From contig CALDGT010000452.1 of the NCBI GenBank assembly GCA_937942935.1, positions 1 to 8,023 of the forward strand: DNA of 8,023 bases, read 5' to 3'. Shown here piece by piece: positions 1 through 5,809 of the stretch (the stretch's first letter is position 1; the number at the start of each line of letters is the position of its first letter). The notes under the pieces are model-generated. The model was given only the letters and a program-made list of their open reading frames with translations. It made no database searches and had not been told where the DNA came from. The DNA comes from an uncultured Chloroflexota bacterium. GTDB taxonomy: Bacteria; Chloroflexota; Anaerolineae; Aggregatilineales; Phototrophicaceae. A program made the position numbers and the translations under genes.

Positions 1-693
1 GCATTAGGCTCTGTGCGTGATTTGGATGTGCTGATTGGCGATTTCACACGGTATCAAACCCAATTAACTGAGCCAGAAGCACAAGAAGCGTTGGTGCATG
101 TGGTGGAACACCTCGAAACGAAACGCCAAAAGGCTCGGCGTAAATTAATCGCACATTTGGATAGTAAATCGTATCGGGGATTCACCAAAGCCTTTACTAC
201 CTTCTTAACATCGCCCGGTAAATCGGCAAAAAATACAGATGACCATACCCCCACTCCTTATCAAGTGCGCCATGTCTTGCCCGTGATGATTCATGACCAT
301 TTGGCGAGTGTTCGGGCGTATGATACTGTGTTAGAAGATGCCGATGTGACCACTCTCCATGCCCTCCGGATTGAGTTCAAGCGGTTACGCTATTCTGTCG
401 AATTTTTTGAGCCTGTGATGGGCAATAGTATCGAAAAATTTGTAGATGAGATGAAGCAAATTCAAGATTACTTGGGCAGGCTCAATGATGTCGTCGTTGC
501 ACAAGCCCGTTTGCGTGGGTTAGAAGAAAATGGTGATTTGGGTGAAGCGGTGCATGAATCATTTGAGCATTATATCCAAAGTCTTGCCGATGAACAAGAA
601 AAACTCATGACAGGGTTTGGTGAAGTGTGGACGAAATTCAATTCACGCACTGTTCAACGACATTTATCGGATGCGTTGCTGGTATTGCGGTAA
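1..693 (+). CDS. CHAD domain-containing protein, 3' part (start upstream of window)
   Basis: This is the C-terminal 230 residues of a CHAD (conserved histidine alpha-helical) domain protein. The frame is open from base 1 and reads ALGSVRDLDVL, the typical 'LG.vRDlDv' motif of the first helical half, so the GTG at position 13 is an internal valine rather than the start. The second half begins with LHALRIEFKRLRYSVEFF (His codon at 358), with the basic H..R...KRLRY signature, and then has LGRLNDVVVA. CHAD domains are known to bind polyphosphate through conserved basic and His residues and often occur with CYTH/triphosphatase domains; whether one is fused here cannot be seen. The region between the halves (roughly codons 70-90 of the visible part) is polar and probably a loop. 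The protein ends at TAA 691-693 and is convergent with the glycosyltransferase gene. The domain call is confident; the biological role is not determined. Confidence 0.88.
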   Translation, partial: ALGSVRDLDVLIGDFTRYQTQLTEPEAQEALVHVVEHLETKRQKARRKLIAHLDSKSYRGFTKAFTTFLTSPGKSAKNTDDHTPTPYQVRHVLPVMIHDHLASVRAYDTVLEDADVTTLHALRIEFKRLRYSVEFFEPVMGNSIEKFVDEMKQIQDYLGRLNDVVVAQARLRGLEENGDLGEAVHESFEHYIQSLADEQEKLMTGFGEVWTKFNSRTVQRHLSDALLVLR

Positions 694-703
694 ATAATTT
701 GAC

Positions 704-731
704 GGGGACGACTAACGAAACGAGTCGCCCC
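704..731. repeat. Bulged hairpin between convergent genes; possible dispersed palindrome or weak terminator
   Basis: The arm GGGGACGACT (704-713) pairs with AGTCGCCCC (723-731): nine base pairs with one bulged A at 708 and a 9-nt loop. It sits 10 nt after the CHAD stop codon and 8 nt before the convergent stop codon. Neither side has a proper T-tract, so it is not a textbook intrinsic terminator. GC-rich palindromes of this kind are often dispersed repeats in filamentous bacteria and Chloroflexota. It resembles the hairpin at 5768-5803 in position and partly in sequence. Confidence 0.5.
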
Positions 732-738
732 TAAATCC

Positions 739-2010
739 CTAGACTGCTTTTAGTACCCGATTTTTGAGCCAAAAAATGCCCATGCTGGCGAATATGGCGA
801 TGGCAGGGTATGCCATGAGATAATAGCGTTGCCACTCCAGAGGGGTTAAAAAGAGGATGGTGACAAATTGAAATAATCCCCAGCCTATAACTAACCATCG
901 CACCCAACTGATGATGGATGATGAGCGCAAGCACGCCCAAATACCGAGCGCGGTTAATAATACAAGTATCCCCGCAAAAATCGGATTTCCGCCAATGGCG
1001 ATGCCATCCCATAAACTGGATTCATAAGTTGCAATTTGGTCGCTGATATAACCATTCCAATCGGCGACTTCATAGAATTGGGGTTTTGCTATGAATACCT
1101 GCTCCCAAAATCCGCGTAATTGGTCGCTAAAGCCTGCATATCCGCCGAACATATCCATTTGAACGGTCAATAAATCACCCCGCAAGCGTAACACCTCGCG
1201 CCCTGCTTCAATTGGATTGCTCCACCATGCCACATTGAGCGCAAAAAAGATGAGGATGACGATTATCCCCGCGCTGATAATTCTGAACATCAGCATCAGT
1301 CGATTTTTTTGTGATAGGGCGAATAATCCGCATATCCCAAATACGGGTAAGAGGGTGAGCAGGGCAGGGTGTTTGGATGAGATTGCCAAGCCTGCGCTCA
1401 TCCCCAAAAATAACGTATTTCGCCATGATGGGCGTTTTATCCACCATAACGCGCATAATAGGGTGAGGATAGCGAATCCGATATGCAGGCTTTCCATCAT
1501 AGCACGTCGTCCATTGAGAAGTAGGGGTGGGTTGAGCGTAAAATAGGCGGTTGCCAGATATGCGGGGAATCTGCCACCTAAATTTTTGGTGGTGAAAAAT
1601 AGGGCAATCATGCCCATCGCCAAAAATGGGACAACGGCATGACGCGCAGTCATGAGCAAATTATCGGATGGATAACGGTTGGTTTGACGGTTATAAGTGA
1701 TGTCGTTTGTCCAATCCCAAAAATCATTGAGCCATTCGCCACCGATTCCGCGCACTTGACGGGCGAATCCGACCACATATTTATAAACGGTGCCATTGAG
1801 CAGGCGCAATTCTTGCTCGGTTTGATTGAGTGGTGGATTTGCGAAATAAATTTTGTTCAGATTGCGCTCTACAAATTGATACTCATAATCCCGATTCATG
1901 AATAGTAGGGTAGATTCATCCCCATGAAATGGGGTGATGCTCGTGCCGATGAGGATATAAGCACATAAACTGATGAGCCATAAAGCATCTAACATCCAAA
2001 AACGTTTCAT
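739..2010 (-). CDS. GT39/PMT-like polytopic membrane glycosyltransferase (GT-C fold)
   Basis: This 423-residue integral membrane protein looks like the dolichyl-phosphate-mannose-protein mannosyltransferase / ArnT superfamily, which transfers sugars from polyprenyl-phosphate donors on the outer face of the membrane. Helix 1 spans about residues 8-27 and is followed at once by FHGDES (28-33). Acidic residues D31/E32 fall where GT-C enzymes carry their catalytic acid in the first extracytoplasmic loop. More hydrophobic segments lie near 124-142, 149-166, 175-191, 198-211, 217-232, 243-263, 343-360, 367-388 and 396-415. The stretch NPPLLLNGRRAMMESL (160-175) fits the conserved short helix and cytoplasmic loop of the family. 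A loop of about 80 residues (265-342) should be extracytoplasmic. The ATG overlaps the stop of the upstream EamA gene (ATGA), with AGAGGGA about 4 nt before the start. Acceptor and donor cannot be told from the sequence. Confidence 0.8.
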   Translation of the reverse strand: MKRFWMLDALWLISLCAYILIGTSITPFHGDESTLLFMNRDYEYQFVERNLNKIYFANPPLNQTEQELRLLNGTVYKYVVGFARQVRGIGGEWLNDFWDWTNDITYNRQTNRYPSDNLLMTARHAVVPFLAMGMIALFFTTKNLGGRFPAYLATAYFTLNPPLLLNGRRAMMESLHIGFAILTLLCALWWIKRPSWRNTLFLGMSAGLAISSKHPALLTLLPVFGICGLFALSQKNRLMLMFRIISAGIIVILIFFALNVAWWSNPIEAGREVLRLRGDLLTVQMDMFGGYAGFSDQLRGFWEQVFIAKPQFYEVADWNGYISDQIATYESSLWDGIAIGGNPIFAGILVLLTALGIWACLRSSSIISWVRWLVIGWGLFQFVTILFLTPLEWQRYYLMAYPAIAIFASMGIFWLKNRVLKAV

Positions 2011-2930
2011 GAGTCCCTCTTTTTATTGCTGATGGTGGCAAAAATAACCCCTGTTAGGATAATTGCGCCACCAATCGCTTGTATGCCACTTGGTAACTCG
2101 CCAAAAACCAAATAAGCACCAATGGCGCTTAAAATCGGTTCTGTTTGGGTGGATAAACTCACGATGGTGGCGGGTAAATAGGCGAGGGCATAATTGAGCG
2201 AGCTGTGTCCAATCAATTGTGGCATGACCGCGACCAATACCACCCAACCATACCCTGCGGATGATAATCCTGTGAAGGGTGTGCCTGTGATGAGGATAAT
2301 GATAATGGTCGTGATTGCCCCGACCCCATACACCATAAAAATATACGGTGTGAGCGATAATCCAGACCGCATTTTACGCCCGACAATCAGATAAACCGCC
2401 ACAGCCCACGCACCCGCGAGTGCCAAAAATCCGCCGAGCAAGGGGTTATCGGCAGTAGGTGGGGTGATTGTCCCTCCGCTTGGTGTGGCGATAATTATTC
2501 CGCCGATGAGTGCTACAATCAGCCCTAAAATCACCCCACGAGATAATTTTGATTTGAGGACGAATACTTCTAAAATGGCGACCCATATCGGTGTGGTTGT
2601 CACCAACACACCCGAAATGAGGACGCTAGTATATTCGAGTGATGAAATCCATGTGACGAAATGCAGTGATAAAAATATGCCACCGATGAGGATAAATAGC
2701 AAGTCACGGCGCGAAATGGCGCGGATTTGGGCGCGATAATCTGCCCTGCGGAGCATCATCGGCACAAGTAACAGTGTGGCGATAGATAACCGCCCACCCG
2801 CAATCACTAACGAGGGGATAGCTTCTTCTTGTGCGAGTCGGATGAATACCGCCGCGAGTGATAATGCCGATACACCGATGATGAGCATGAGTAATGCACG
2901 AAATGATGAACGTGGGGCGGGTTGGGTCAT
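2007..2930 (-). CDS. EamA/DMT-superfamily transporter (RhaT/YdcZ-type drug/metabolite exporter)
   Basis: This 307-residue protein has about ten membrane segments arranged as two EamA repeats (roughly 12-148 and 165-299), the usual length and architecture of the drug/metabolite transporter superfamily. Recognisable family features are AGGRLSIATLLL (44-55) in the second helix, the TPIWVAILEVFVL segment (113-125) ending the first repeat, and the C-terminal YLPATIVSLSTQTEPILSA (251-269) followed by GAYLVFGELP (271-280). The conserved acidic residue is E278. A soluble loop at 150-164 (GGTITPPTADN) separates the repeats. The start ATG at 2930 has AAAAAGG about 6 nt upstream on the minus strand. It is the first gene of a two-gene minus operon and its TGA overlaps the glycosyltransferase ATG. 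Members export amino acids, metabolites or drugs; the substrate here cannot be assigned. Confidence 0.9.
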   Translation of the reverse strand: MTQPAPRSSFRALLMLIIGVSALSLAAVFIRLAQEEAIPSLVIAGGRLSIATLLLVPMMLRRADYRAQIRAISRRDLLFILIGGIFLSLHFVTWISSLEYTSVLISGVLVTTTPIWVAILEVFVLKSKLSRGVILGLIVALIGGIIIATPSGGTITPPTADNPLLGGFLALAGAWAVAVYLIVGRKMRSGLSLTPYIFMVYGVGAITTIIIILITGTPFTGLSSAGYGWVVLVAVMPQLIGHSSLNYALAYLPATIVSLSTQTEPILSAIGAYLVFGELPSGIQAIGGAIILTGVIFATISNKKRDS

Positions 2931-3055
2931 AAATAACCTTTTTGAAATGATGTCTTAAATTGTACCGTCACGCATTTTATCACATTGCGTCAATAATTAT
3001 TAAGCGTCCTCTCATGCAGAGATGAGCCATGTTTAGCAATTTCTTATAGACGGTG

Positions 3056-3064
3056 TGTTACGAT
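3056..3064 (+). promoter_or_regulatory. Candidate extended -10 promoter of sodA
   Basis: TGTTACGAT matches the extended -10 form TGnTATAAT (4/6 in the hexamer plus the TG). The best upstream -35-like hexamer, TTAGCA at 3033-3038, is 20 bp away and poorly spaced. Position suits a transcript with a leader of about 40 nt before the sodA start. Weak evidence. Confidence 0.3.
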
Positions 3065-3093
3065 AGGATGAGAAAAATTGATTTAATTCACAC

Positions 3094-3099
3094 AAGGAG
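3094..3099 (+). promoter_or_regulatory. Strong Shine-Dalgarno of sodA
   Basis: AAGGAG lies 9 nt before the ATG at 3109 and is one of the best ribosome binding sites in the window. It supports that start and suggests efficient translation. Confidence 0.8.
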
Positions 3100-3108
3100 A
3101 ACCTATCC

Positions 3109-3720
3109 ATGGCTTTTGAACTCCCTAATTTATTGTATGCAGATAACGCCCTTGAACCCCACATTGATGCCAAGACAATGGAAATTCATCGTGGCAAACA
3201 TCACGCGGCTTATGTGACTAATTTGAATAATGCCATCGCTGGCACAGAATGGGATGGTAAATCTATTGAAGAATTGTTAGCCAACCTCTCTTCTGTCTCA
3301 GAAGATAAACGTGGTGTTGTCCGTAATAACGGAGGTGGGCATTGGAATCATAGCCTGTTCTGGCAAATCCTTAGCCCAAAACAAACCGAAATGAGTGCCG
3401 AACTCAAAGCCGCCATCGAAAAATCATTTGGCAGTGTGGATGCGATGAAAGAAGCCTTCGCAAAAGCCGCAATGGGGCGCTTTGGGTCTGGTTGGGCGTG
3501 GTTGATTGTGGATGGGGATGGCTTAAAAATTACCTCTAGCCCCAATCAAGATAACCCATTGATGGATGGTGTGCCTGCCAAGAAAGTGTTACTTGGTTTG
3601 GATGTGTGGGAACATGCCTATTACTTGCACTACCAAAACCGCCGTGCCGATTATGTCACCGCATTCTGGAATGTGGTGAATTGGGCAGAAGTATCGAGCC
3701 GATTTGCACATTCTAAATAA
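3109..3720 (+). CDS. sodA: Superoxide dismutase, Mn/Fe family (Mn-type signature)
   Basis: This cytoplasmic enzyme of 203 residues dismutates superoxide to oxygen and hydrogen peroxide. The protein starts with MAFELPNLLYADNALEPHID, the usual N-terminus of the Fe/Mn family, and has no signal peptide. All four metal ligands are visible: H27 (in MEIHRGKHH), H81 (in GGHWNHSLFW), and D165 and H169 (in DVWEHAYYLHY). The second-shell residues point to manganese: G77 in the GGGHWNH block, and Q147 in NQDNPLM, where Mn enzymes carry the active-site Gln. Fe enzymes place that Gln in the earlier block instead. Cambialistic activity cannot be excluded. The RFGSGWAWL motif (124-132) is also intact. The gene appears monocistronic, followed after about 100 bp by an intrinsic terminator. 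Confidence 0.96.
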   Translation: MAFELPNLLYADNALEPHIDAKTMEIHRGKHHAAYVTNLNNAIAGTEWDGKSIEELLANLSSVSEDKRGVVRNNGGGHWNHSLFWQILSPKQTEMSAELKAAIEKSFGSVDAMKEAFAKAAMGRFGSGWAWLIVDGDGLKITSSPNQDNPLMDGVPAKKVLLGLDVWEHAYYLHYQNRRADYVTAFWNVVNWAEVSSRFAHSK

Positions 3721-3755
3721 TCATCTTTTGTGTATGGTTGTGCTTTTTCTCGGCA

Positions 3756-3764
3756 TGATATAAC
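3756..3764 (+). promoter_or_regulatory. Candidate extended -10 promoter for the downstream lyase operon
   Basis: TGATATAAC fits TGnTATAAT with five of six hexamer matches plus the TG extension. A weak -35-like TTGTGC (3738-3743) stands 15 bp upstream, which matters less for an extended -10. The predicted transcript would start near 3771 and run through the terminator hairpin at 3821-3851 before reaching the lyase start at 3904. Confidence 0.4.
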
Positions 3765-3777
3765 ACAACACATCATA

Positions 3778-3799
3778 GAGATGTGACACATATCATCTC
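3778..3799. promoter_or_regulatory. Inverted repeats just after the predicted lyase start of transcription (possible operator)
   Basis: ATGTG-A-CACAT (3781-3791) is a perfect inverted repeat, and GAGATG (3778-3783) with CATCTC (3794-3799) forms a second, overlapping symmetric pair with a 10-nt loop. They could be a regulator site or an RNA stem. No regulator gene is adjacent, so this is tentative. Confidence 0.25.
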
Positions 3800-3820
3800 G
3801 AATATTGTTCACAATCCACA

Positions 3821-3851
3821 AAAAAGGCGCTACAATGAGTAGCGTCTTTTT
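3821..3851 (+). terminator. Strong intrinsic terminator after sodA, inside the lyase leader
   Basis: AAAAAGGCGCTA (3821-3832) pairs with TAGCGTCTTTTT (3840-3851): a 12-bp stem with one G-U pair, a 7-nt loop and a T-tract. The A-tract on the left arm makes it usable in both directions. Its place about 100 bp after sodA suits termination of sodA, but it is also downstream of the candidate promoter at 3756-3764, so attenuation of the lyase gene is possible. It argues against the upstream TTG at 3805, which is in frame with the lyase, being the true start. Confidence 0.8.
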
Positions 3852-3871
3852 GATTTTTAGAAAATGTTTAT

Positions 3872-3887
3872 ACGGCAATCACGCCGT
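3872..3887 (+). promoter_or_regulatory. Small stem-loop just before the lyase ribosome binding site
   Basis: ACGGC (3872-3876) pairs with GCCGT (3883-3887) around a 6-nt loop, ending about 5 nt before the Shine-Dalgarno. It overlaps no T-tract, so it is not a terminator. A role in translation or mRNA stability is only possible. Confidence 0.25.
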
Positions 3888-3892
3888 TCTAT

Positions 3893-3896
3893 GGAG
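3893..3896 (+). promoter_or_regulatory. Shine-Dalgarno deciding the lyase start
   Basis: GGAG lies 7 nt before ATG 3904. The frame is open further upstream to a TTG at 3805, but that stretch crosses the terminator hairpin, encodes nothing family-like, and has no such site. The 3904 start begins exactly at the conserved 'RIEKDSLGEV' N-terminus. Confidence 0.75.
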
Positions 3897-3903
3897 ACCC
3901 AAT

Positions 3904-5319
3904 ATGACTGACTATCGTATCGAAAAAGATTCTCTCGGTGAGGTGCGCGTACCCGCCAACGCCTTATATGCCGCCCAAACACAACGCGCAGTAGAAAATT
4001 TCCCCATCACAGGCATGAAACCATATCCCGCGTTTGTGTGGAGCATGACCGTTATCAAACGTACTGCCGCGGTGGTGCATAAAGAACTCGGTTTGTTGGA
4101 TGCCAATGTTGCCGATGCCATCATCAAAGCCTCTGATGAAATTTTGGCAGGTCAACACATGGAACATTTCGTTGTAGACCCCTTCCAAGCAGGTGCAGGC
4201 ACAAGCCACAACATGAATGTGAATGAAGTGATTGCCAACCGCGCCAATCAAATTTTAGGTGTGGCGTTGGATGCCCCCAAGAAACCCGTGAATCCAAATG
4301 ACCATGTGAATATGGCTCAAAGCACCAACGACACCATCCCAACCGCGATTCGCTTGGGTGTTTTGTGGAAATTTGATGAATTGATTGCCACCTTACAAAA
4401 TTGTGCCGATGAATTCAAGAAAAAATCGGCTGAATGGGATGATGTGGTCAAGAGTGGTCGCACGCACTTGCAAGATGCTGTGCCTGTTCGTGTTGGTCAA
4501 GAAGTGGGCGCATGGGCAAAAGCGATTGAACGCAATATCGAAAAACTCAAATTTGCCGCCGAAGGCTTACGCCGTTTGGGTATTGGTGGGACAGCCGCAG
4601 GCAGTGGTTTGAATGCCCATGAAGAATATCATGCGCGTATGGTGAAGGGACTTACCACCCTCACTGGTATTAAACTCTATGAATCGGATGATTTGTTTGA
4701 ATCTATGCAATCTATGCAAGATGCGGTGTTCTTCTCGGCGGCGATGCGGAATATGGCGCAAGACCTCACCCGTATTGCCAATGATATTCGCCTGCTGGCG
4801 AGTGGTCCAACCACAGGCTTGGCAGAAATGACCTGCCCAACGGTTCAACCCGGTTCTTCTATTATGCCCGGTAAAGTGAATCCTGTTTTGGCAGAAATGC
4901 TGAATCAATCTATGTATCATGTCATGGGATGTGATTATACTGTGATGATGTGTGGGCAAGCGGGTCAATTGGAATTGAATGTGATGATGCCCATGATTTC
5001 GCACAATTTGAATGAAATGATGATTGTGATGATTGGCGCGGTGCGTGCCTTTACCGACAAATTGGTCAAAGGTCTCATTCTCAATCGTGAACAAGCAGAA
5101 CGCTGGTTAGCAAAAAATCCGATTTTAGTCACAGCATTGAATCCGATTATTGGCTATAACAATGGTGCGATGGTCGCCAAAAAAGCCCTTGCAGAAAATA
5201 AGAGTGTGCGCGAAGTTGTGCTAGAACTCGGTCTGATGAAAGCAGAAGACCTTGATAAAGCATTGGATGCCTACGAAATGACCAAAGGTGGTTTGCAAGG
5301 CATTGCGGCGGGTGGCTGA
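3904..5319 (+). CDS. Aspartate ammonia-lyase / class II fumarase family lyase
   Basis: This 471-residue member of the aspartase/fumarase superfamily should be a cytoplasmic homotetramer that either deaminates aspartate to fumarate and ammonia or hydrates fumarate to malate. Family landmarks sit at canonical numbers: AGAGTSHNMN (96-105), QSTND (139-143) with S140/T141/N142, SGRTHLQDAVP (184-194) with T187/H188, and the signature loop GSSIMPGKVNP (317-327) with catalytic S318 and K324/N326. The GAGTS block, T141 (most fumarases have QSSND), the NPV..E..NQ stretch after the loop and the C-terminal KSVREVVLELGL lean to aspartase. The RTHLQDA block and MPGKVNP are shared with fumarases, so specificity remains open. 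No other fumarase is visible here. The start at 3904 is set by GGAG and by homology. The stop overlaps the next gene's ATG (TGATG). Confidence 0.9.
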   Translation: MTDYRIEKDSLGEVRVPANALYAAQTQRAVENFPITGMKPYPAFVWSMTVIKRTAAVVHKELGLLDANVADAIIKASDEILAGQHMEHFVVDPFQAGAGTSHNMNVNEVIANRANQILGVALDAPKKPVNPNDHVNMAQSTNDTIPTAIRLGVLWKFDELIATLQNCADEFKKKSAEWDDVVKSGRTHLQDAVPVRVGQEVGAWAKAIERNIEKLKFAAEGLRRLGIGGTAAGSGLNAHEEYHARMVKGLTTLTGIKLYESDDLFESMQSMQDAVFFSAAMRNMAQDLTRIANDIRLLASGPTTGLAEMTCPTVQPGSSIMPGKVNPVLAEMLNQSMYHVMGCDYTVMMCGQAGQLELNVMMPMISHNLNEMMIVMIGAVRAFTDKLVKGLILNREQAERWLAKNPILVTALNPIIGYNNGAMVAKKALAENKSVREVVLELGLMKAEDLDKALDAYEMTKGGLQGIAAGG

Positions 5320-5762
5320 TGAAAATTATTATCCTGCTACTTGTTGTGATGATGCTTGCAGGATGTGGGGGGGAAAGTACCCCCACATCGCCTGAATCTA
5401 CCCAATCGCCAGATGCGACCGAAGTTCCTGTTGAGTCGGGCGCGGTGACTGCCGTCGAAAATTATTTGACTCTGTTGGTCAATAAAGACGAGACCAATTT
5501 CGCACTCAACCTTTGCCCAGCATACGAAGGCGAAGGAATGCGCGAATTTCGGTCTTTTGGCGCGGTAGATGCTTCGTTGAAAGATGTTGTTTGTGCCGAA
5601 GATGGTTCAGATGGCGAAACGGTTTTTGTGCTTTGTACAGGCACAATCGAATTGGTGTATCAGGGCGAGGAAACACGCGGTTTAGATTTATCGCGTGAGG
5701 TTTATCGTGCTGTCCAAGACGATGGTGAATGGAAAGTTTGTGGCAAAGGACGCACTGAGTAA
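5319..5762 (+). CDS. Small secreted lipoprotein with four Cys in the mature domain
   Basis: This 147-residue lipoprotein has a classic signal: MK, a hydrophobic run (3-13) and the lipobox LAGC (13-16) followed by GG, so C16 should be lipidated and the protein anchored on the outer face of the membrane. A Thr/Ser/Pro-rich linker (about 19-38) precedes a compact domain starting AVENYLTLLVNKDETNF (45-61), a helix resembling the first helix of NTF2-like/DUF4878-type domains. Later strands end with WKVCG (138-142). Mature cysteines C66, C92, C106 and C141 could form two disulfides. I recognise the general fold type only, and no enzymatic motif is seen. The start shares one base with the lyase stop (TGATG) and lacks a strong own ribosome binding site, pointing to translational coupling. 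Function unknown. Confidence 0.8.
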   Translation: MKIIILLLVVMMLAGCGGESTPTSPESTQSPDATEVPVESGAVTAVENYLTLLVNKDETNFALNLCPAYEGEGMREFRSFGAVDASLKDVVCAEDGSDGETVFVLCTGTIELVYQGEETRGLDLSREVYRAVQDDGEWKVCGKGRTE

Positions 5763-5767
5763 AATGG

Positions 5768-5803
5768 TGGCGGACATACAAGGCGTTTGCCTCTAGTCCG
5801 CCA
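5768..5803. terminator. Nested hairpin between convergent lipoprotein and SGNH hydrolase genes
   Basis: TGGCGGAC (5768-5775) pairs perfectly with GTCCGCCA (5796-5803). Inside it AGGC (5781-5784) and GCCT (5789-5792) form a second stem around GTTT. It begins 6 nt after the lipoprotein stop and ends 6 nt before the hydrolase stop. On the minus strand it is followed by CCATTTT, a modest T-tract, so a bidirectional terminator is plausible. It shares GGCG(G)ACT(A/C)G, read on the minus strand, with the hairpin at 704-731. Confidence 0.55.
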
Positions 5804-5809
5804 TTACTT

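Larger units (their letters stand above)
2931..3108. other. Divergent intergenic region between the EamA operon and sodA
   Basis: This 178-bp AT-rich spacer must hold both divergent promoters. On the minus strand there is TTGACG (2988-2993) and TACAAT (2959-2964), but they are 23 bp apart, too far for one sigma-70 promoter, so I do not annotate that pair. AATAATTATT (2992-3001) is a perfect 10-bp palindrome, and CTCAT/ATGAG (about 3011-3025) is a short inverted repeat. No small gene is evident. Confidence 0.6.

Noticed and set aside
13..15. GTG at position 13 as the start of the CHAD protein
   Set aside because: The frame is open to base 1 and encodes conserved CHAD residues (ALGS) before it, so the gene starts outside the window.
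1208..1905. Open frames of 82-109 codons overlapping the glycosyltransferase gene on both strands
   Set aside because: They lie inside the GT39-like coding region, have no recognisable protein features and no plausible translation signals.
2959..2993. TTGACG and TACAAT on the minus strand as the EamA operon promoter
   Set aside because: The hexamers are 23 bp apart, well outside the 16-18 bp normal range.
3805..3903. N-terminal extension of the lyase from TTG 3805 (33 extra residues)
   Set aside because: The stretch contains a strong terminator hairpin, the encoded residues are not family-like, and ATG 3904 has GGAG at 7 nt.
4567..5094. Long open frame on the minus strand (175 codons) opposite the lyase gene
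   Set aside because: It is antisense to a clear, conserved gene, is rich in His/Arg as expected from the complement of its codons, and has no family motif or ribosome binding site.
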